From: Heterorhizobium halophytocola
GTDB lineage: Bacteria > Pseudomonadota > Alphaproteobacteria > Rhizobiales > Rhizobiaceae
DNA length: 64,000 bases
Direction: 5' to 3'
Assembly (NCBI RefSeq): GCF_017873095.1
Contig: NZ_JAGGJU010000002.1
Span: forward strand, 186,001-250,000
The notes under the pieces were generated by a model. It ran no database searches and was not told where the DNA came from. It saw only the letters and a list, made by a program, of their open reading frames with translations. The translations under genes were made by a program, and so were the position numbers. This document shows, one piece after another, positions 61,265 through 64,000 of the stretch (position 1 is its first letter; the number at the start of each line of letters is the position of its first letter).

Positions 61265-64000
61265 GCGCGCCCAATCCGCGCAACGCGCTGGCCAGCTTCT
61301 TCATCGGTCGACCGGTCTTTGCCATCGTCCTGGCCATCGCCATCTCGCTTGGCGGGGTGATGGGCATCTATTCCCTGTCGATCTCGCAATATCCGGAAGT
61401 GGCACCGGTGACCGTGCGCGTCAGCGCCACCTATACCGGCGCGACAGCCGAAGCCGTCGAGAATTCGGTGACCAAGAAGATCGAGAGCGCCATGACCGGC
61501 CTCGACGGCCTGCTCTACATGGAGTCGACGTCGAGCTCCGGTTCCGCCTCGCTGTCGATGACCTTCTCCAGCGATACCGATGGGGATATCGCCCAGGTGG
61601 AGGTGCAGAACAAGGTGTCGCGGGTCGAATCCCAGCTGCCCGACGCCGTGCAGACTGCCGGCATCCAGGTCAACCGCTCGACCTCCAGCATCCTGATGAT
61701 CGGCAACATCATCTCGCGCGATGGCCGATATACCTCCGACCAGCTGTCGGATATCGTCTCCAGCCAGATCGAGGATCAGGTCGAACGTCTCGACGGTGTC
61801 GGCTCGATCCAGGCTTTCGGTTCGGGCTATGCCATGCGGGTCTGGCTCGATCCCGGCCTGCTGCAGAAATACCAGCTCGATCCGAGCGACGTTTCGGACG
61901 CGATCGGTGCGCAGAACATCCAGCTTGCGGCCGGCTCGATCGGTGCCAGCCCGGCGGTCAAGGGCCAGCAGCTGAAGGCGAGCATCATTGCCCGCACGCA
62001 GCTGACCTCGGTCGATCAGTTCAAGCGGATCATCCTGAAGACCGGCTCCGATGGTTCCGTGGTCCGGCTCGGCGATGTGGCGCGGGTCGAGATCGGGCTG
62101 GAAAGCTACGGCCAGAGCTCGACCTATAACGGCATGCCGGCCGCCGGCTTCGGTGTCCAGCTCGCGTCCGGCGCCAATGCCGTCTCCACGGCCAATCTGG
62201 TTCATGCCGAACTCGACAGCCTTGCAAGCTCGCTGCCCGAGGGCGTCGAGATCGCCTATTCCTACGAGACCACGCCTTTCGTCGAGCTGGCGATCGAAAA
62301 GGTGATCCACACGCTGATCGAGGCGATCGTCCTCGTCTTCATCGTGCTGCTGCTGTTCCTGCAGAATTTCCGCGCCACGCTGATCCCGATGATCGCCGTG
62401 CCCGTCGTGCTGCTCGGCACCTTCGGCGTGCTCGCAGCGCTCGGCTATTCGATCAACATGCTGACGATGTTCGCCATGGTGCTGGCGATCGGCCTGTTGG
62501 TCGATGACGCCATCGTCGTGGTCGAGAATGTCGAACGCATCATGCGCGAGGAAAAGCTCTCCGCCCGCAAGGCAACCGAAAAGTCGATGGGGGAAATCAC
62601 CGGCGCCCTGATCGGGATCGCCCTGGTGCTGACGGCCGTGTTCATTCCGATGGCCTTCTTCTCCGGCTCGGTCGGGGTCATCTACCGGCAGTTTTCGGTC
62701 ACCATCGCCAGTGCGATGATCCTGTCGGTGCTGGTGGCGATCATCCTGACGCCGGCGCTCTGCGCGATGATGCTGAAACCCAGCCATGGCGGTATCCTGA
62801 CCCGCTGGCTCGGCTGGTTCGATCGCGGCTTCGACGGTTTGACCAACCGCTATGGCAGCTGGGTGTCGAGCTTGATCCTGCGGCCGCTGCGCATGTTCGC
62901 ATTGTTCGCCGTGCTGTTGTTTGCCGCCTACGGGCTCTACAGCAAGATCCCGTCCTCCTTCCTGCCGGAAGAGGACCAGGGCGTGCTGATCACCCAGATC
63001 ACCCTGCCGGAAGGCGCCAATGCGGCTCGCACCCAGGCGGTCATCGACATGGTGCAGAACTATTACCTGAACCAGGAGAAGGATGCCGTCCAGAGCGTGT
63101 TCATAACGCTCGGCTTCGGCTTCGGCGGCAGTGATGAAAATACCGCGATGGGTTTCATCCGGCTCAAGGATTTCGACCAACGCACCGACAGCCGCCTGAC
63201 GGCCTCGGCCGTGCAGCAGCGGGCCTCGACCTATTTCTCCCGAATCCGCGATGCCAATGTGTTCGTGCTCTCGCCGCCGGCGATCAGCGGGCTTGGCCAG
63301 AGCGGCGGCTTCTCGATGTACCTTGAAGACAGCGGCAACAAGGGACGCACGGCCCTTGATGCGGCCAGCAACACGCTGGCCGACAGCGCCAACGGCAATT
63401 CGGTGGTCACCAATATTCGCGGCAATACCAAGACCCTGCAGTCCCAGTTGAAGATCGATATCGACCAGGAAAAGGCAAGTGCTCTCGGTGTCAGTCTGTC
63501 GGACCTCAACACGCTGATCAGCACGGTGTTTTCCGGCAAGGACGTCAACGACTTCGTCTACAAGGGCGACATCAAGCCTGTCTATGTCCAGGCCGACGCG
63601 CCGTTTCGCATGCAGCCCGACGACATCAATCACTGGGCGATCAAGAACAGCAGCGGCGACATGATCCCGCTCTCGGCCTTCGTCTCGACGTCATGGGTCA
63701 GTGGCTCGCCGACGCTTGCCCGCTTCAACGGTATCTCGGCGGTGGCGATCAGTGGACAGGCGGCCTCCGGCGCAAGCTCCGGCGACGCGATGACAGAAGC
63801 TGAAAATCTCGTCGCGAAGCTCGGCGATGGCTATACCGCGGCCTGGTCCGGGCTGTCCTATCAGGAGCAGCTGGCCGGCTCGCAGGAGGCGATGCTCTAT
63901 GCCGTGTCGCTGGTCGTCGTCTTTCTCTGCCTTGCAGCGCTTTACGAAAGCTGGGCCATTCCGTTTTCGGTCATCCTCGCCGTGCCGGTCGGCGTCTTCG
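61261..64000 (+). CDS. RND efflux pump inner-membrane subunit (AcrB-like; C-terminus cut by window edge)
   Basis: The first 913 codons are visible. N-terminal MSAPNPRNALASFFIGRPVFAIVLAIAISLGG, the HAE1-type ISQYPEVAPVTVRVSATYTGATAEAVENSVT, and the proton-relay region AMVLAIGLLVDDAIVVVENVERIM with both Asp residues in transmembrane helix 4. The frame runs off the right edge inside the second transmembrane block. Hydrophobe/amphiphile multidrug class by family; drugs not predictable. Confidence 0.95.
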   Translation, partial: MSAPNPRNALASFFIGRPVFAIVLAIAISLGGVMGIYSLSISQYPEVAPVTVRVSATYTGATAEAVENSVTKKIESAMTGLDGLLYMESTSSSGSASLSMTFSSDTDGDIAQVEVQNKVSRVESQLPDAVQTAGIQVNRSTSSILMIGNIISRDGRYTSDQLSDIVSSQIEDQVERLDGVGSIQAFGSGYAMRVWLDPGLLQKYQLDPSDVSDAIGAQNIQLAAGSIGASPAVKGQQLKASIIARTQLTSVDQFKRIILKTGSDGSVVRLGDVARVEIGLESYGQSSTYNGMPAAGFGVQLASGANAVSTANLVHAELDSLASSLPEGVEIAYSYETTPFVELAIEKVIHTLIEAIVLVFIVLLLFLQNFRATLIPMIAVPVVLLGTFGVLAALGYSINMLTMFAMVLAIGLLVDDAIVVVENVERIMREEKLSARKATEKSMGEITGALIGIALVLTAVFIPMAFFSGSVGVIYRQFSVTIASAMILSVLVAIILTPALCAMMLKPSHGGILTRWLGWFDRGFDGLTNRYGSWVSSLILRPLRMFALFAVLLFAAYGLYSKIPSSFLPEEDQGVLITQITLPEGANAARTQAVIDMVQNYYLNQEKDAVQSVFITLGFGFGGSDENTAMGFIRLKDFDQRTDSRLTASAVQQRASTYFSRIRDANVFVLSPPAISGLGQSGGFSMYLEDSGNKGRTALDAASNTLADSANGNSVVTNIRGNTKTLQSQLKIDIDQEKASALGVSLSDLNTLISTVFSGKDVNDFVYKGDIKPVYVQADAPFRMQPDDINHWAIKNSSGDMIPLSAFVSTSWVSGSPTLARFNGISAVAISGQAASGASSGDAMTEAENLVAKLGDGYTAAWSGLSYQEQLAGSQEAMLYAVSLVVVFLCLAALYESWAIPFSVILAVPVGVF

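Noticed and set aside
61129-63633. 834-codon open frame on the minus strand
   Set aside because: Antisense to the AcrB-like pump gene; Asp/His/Arg-rich composition is typical of shadow frames.

Overview
This window is high-GC alphaproteobacterial DNA, most likely from a member of the Hyphomicrobiales (Rhizobiaceae-like). The evidence is the density of ABC uptake systems with rhizobial architecture, a CsgG/CsgH/CsgF curli-type locus, an IalB-family protein, and a small RNA with repeated CCTCCTCCC (anti-Shine-Dalgarno) loops that matches the rhizobial alpha-r14 (NfeR1) family. A complete ectoine/hydroxyectoine pathway suggests a salt- or drought-exposed lifestyle. No rRNA, tRNA, insertion sequence, prophage or CRISPR array was seen.

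Layout. 1-9338 (minus strand): a LIV-type ABC importer (livM partial, livH, binding protein), an SDR dehydrogenase, a TetR regulator, a thiolase, an AMP-dependent acyl-CoA ligase and a nitroreductase-like flavoprotein. Together these look like an acyl-CoA catabolic module. A shared palindromic box lies upstream of the SDR, the TetR gene and the ligase. 9946-18057: an MFS exporter, a tctABC tripartite tricarboxylate transporter with an unusual LysR regulator carrying two DNA-binding domains, and a convergent pair (COG3618-type amidohydrolase and a dihydroxyphthalate-decarboxylase-like protein). 18327-23905: a divergent MarR (EctR-like) gene and ectABCD-ask. 24093-29642: a lipocalin, a LysR regulator, a polar amino-acid-type ABC importer and a fumarase/aspartase-superfamily lyase. 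29750-30400: a small gene followed by a Doc/Fic-type toxin gene broken by a frameshift inside its active-site motif.

30686-36902: a FadR-type GntR regulator, a trans-sulfuration-type PLP enzyme and a sugar-type ABC importer, ending in a strong terminator. 37045-45603: a dipeptide/oligopeptide-type ABC system split between two divergent arms (amidase, two permeases and binding protein leftwards; M20 amidohydrolase and a fused double ATPase rightwards). 45748-54172: an IalB-family gene and then the most interesting region, a curli-like amyloid locus. It has csgG, a 1000-residue protein made of about 33 curlin repeats, csgH, a small CsgB-like curlin, csgF and a terminator. On the opposite strand lie a CsgA-sized curlin and an unrecognised 287-residue protein that appears to hold two winged-helix-like regions.

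54919-64000: an EI24/CysZ-family membrane protein, endonuclease III, a DUF2244 protein, an Ada-like methyltransferase, two small-RNA genes sharing an upstream GCTGCACTGCA element, and a TetR gene divergent from an acrAB-type RND efflux operon whose pump gene runs off the right edge.
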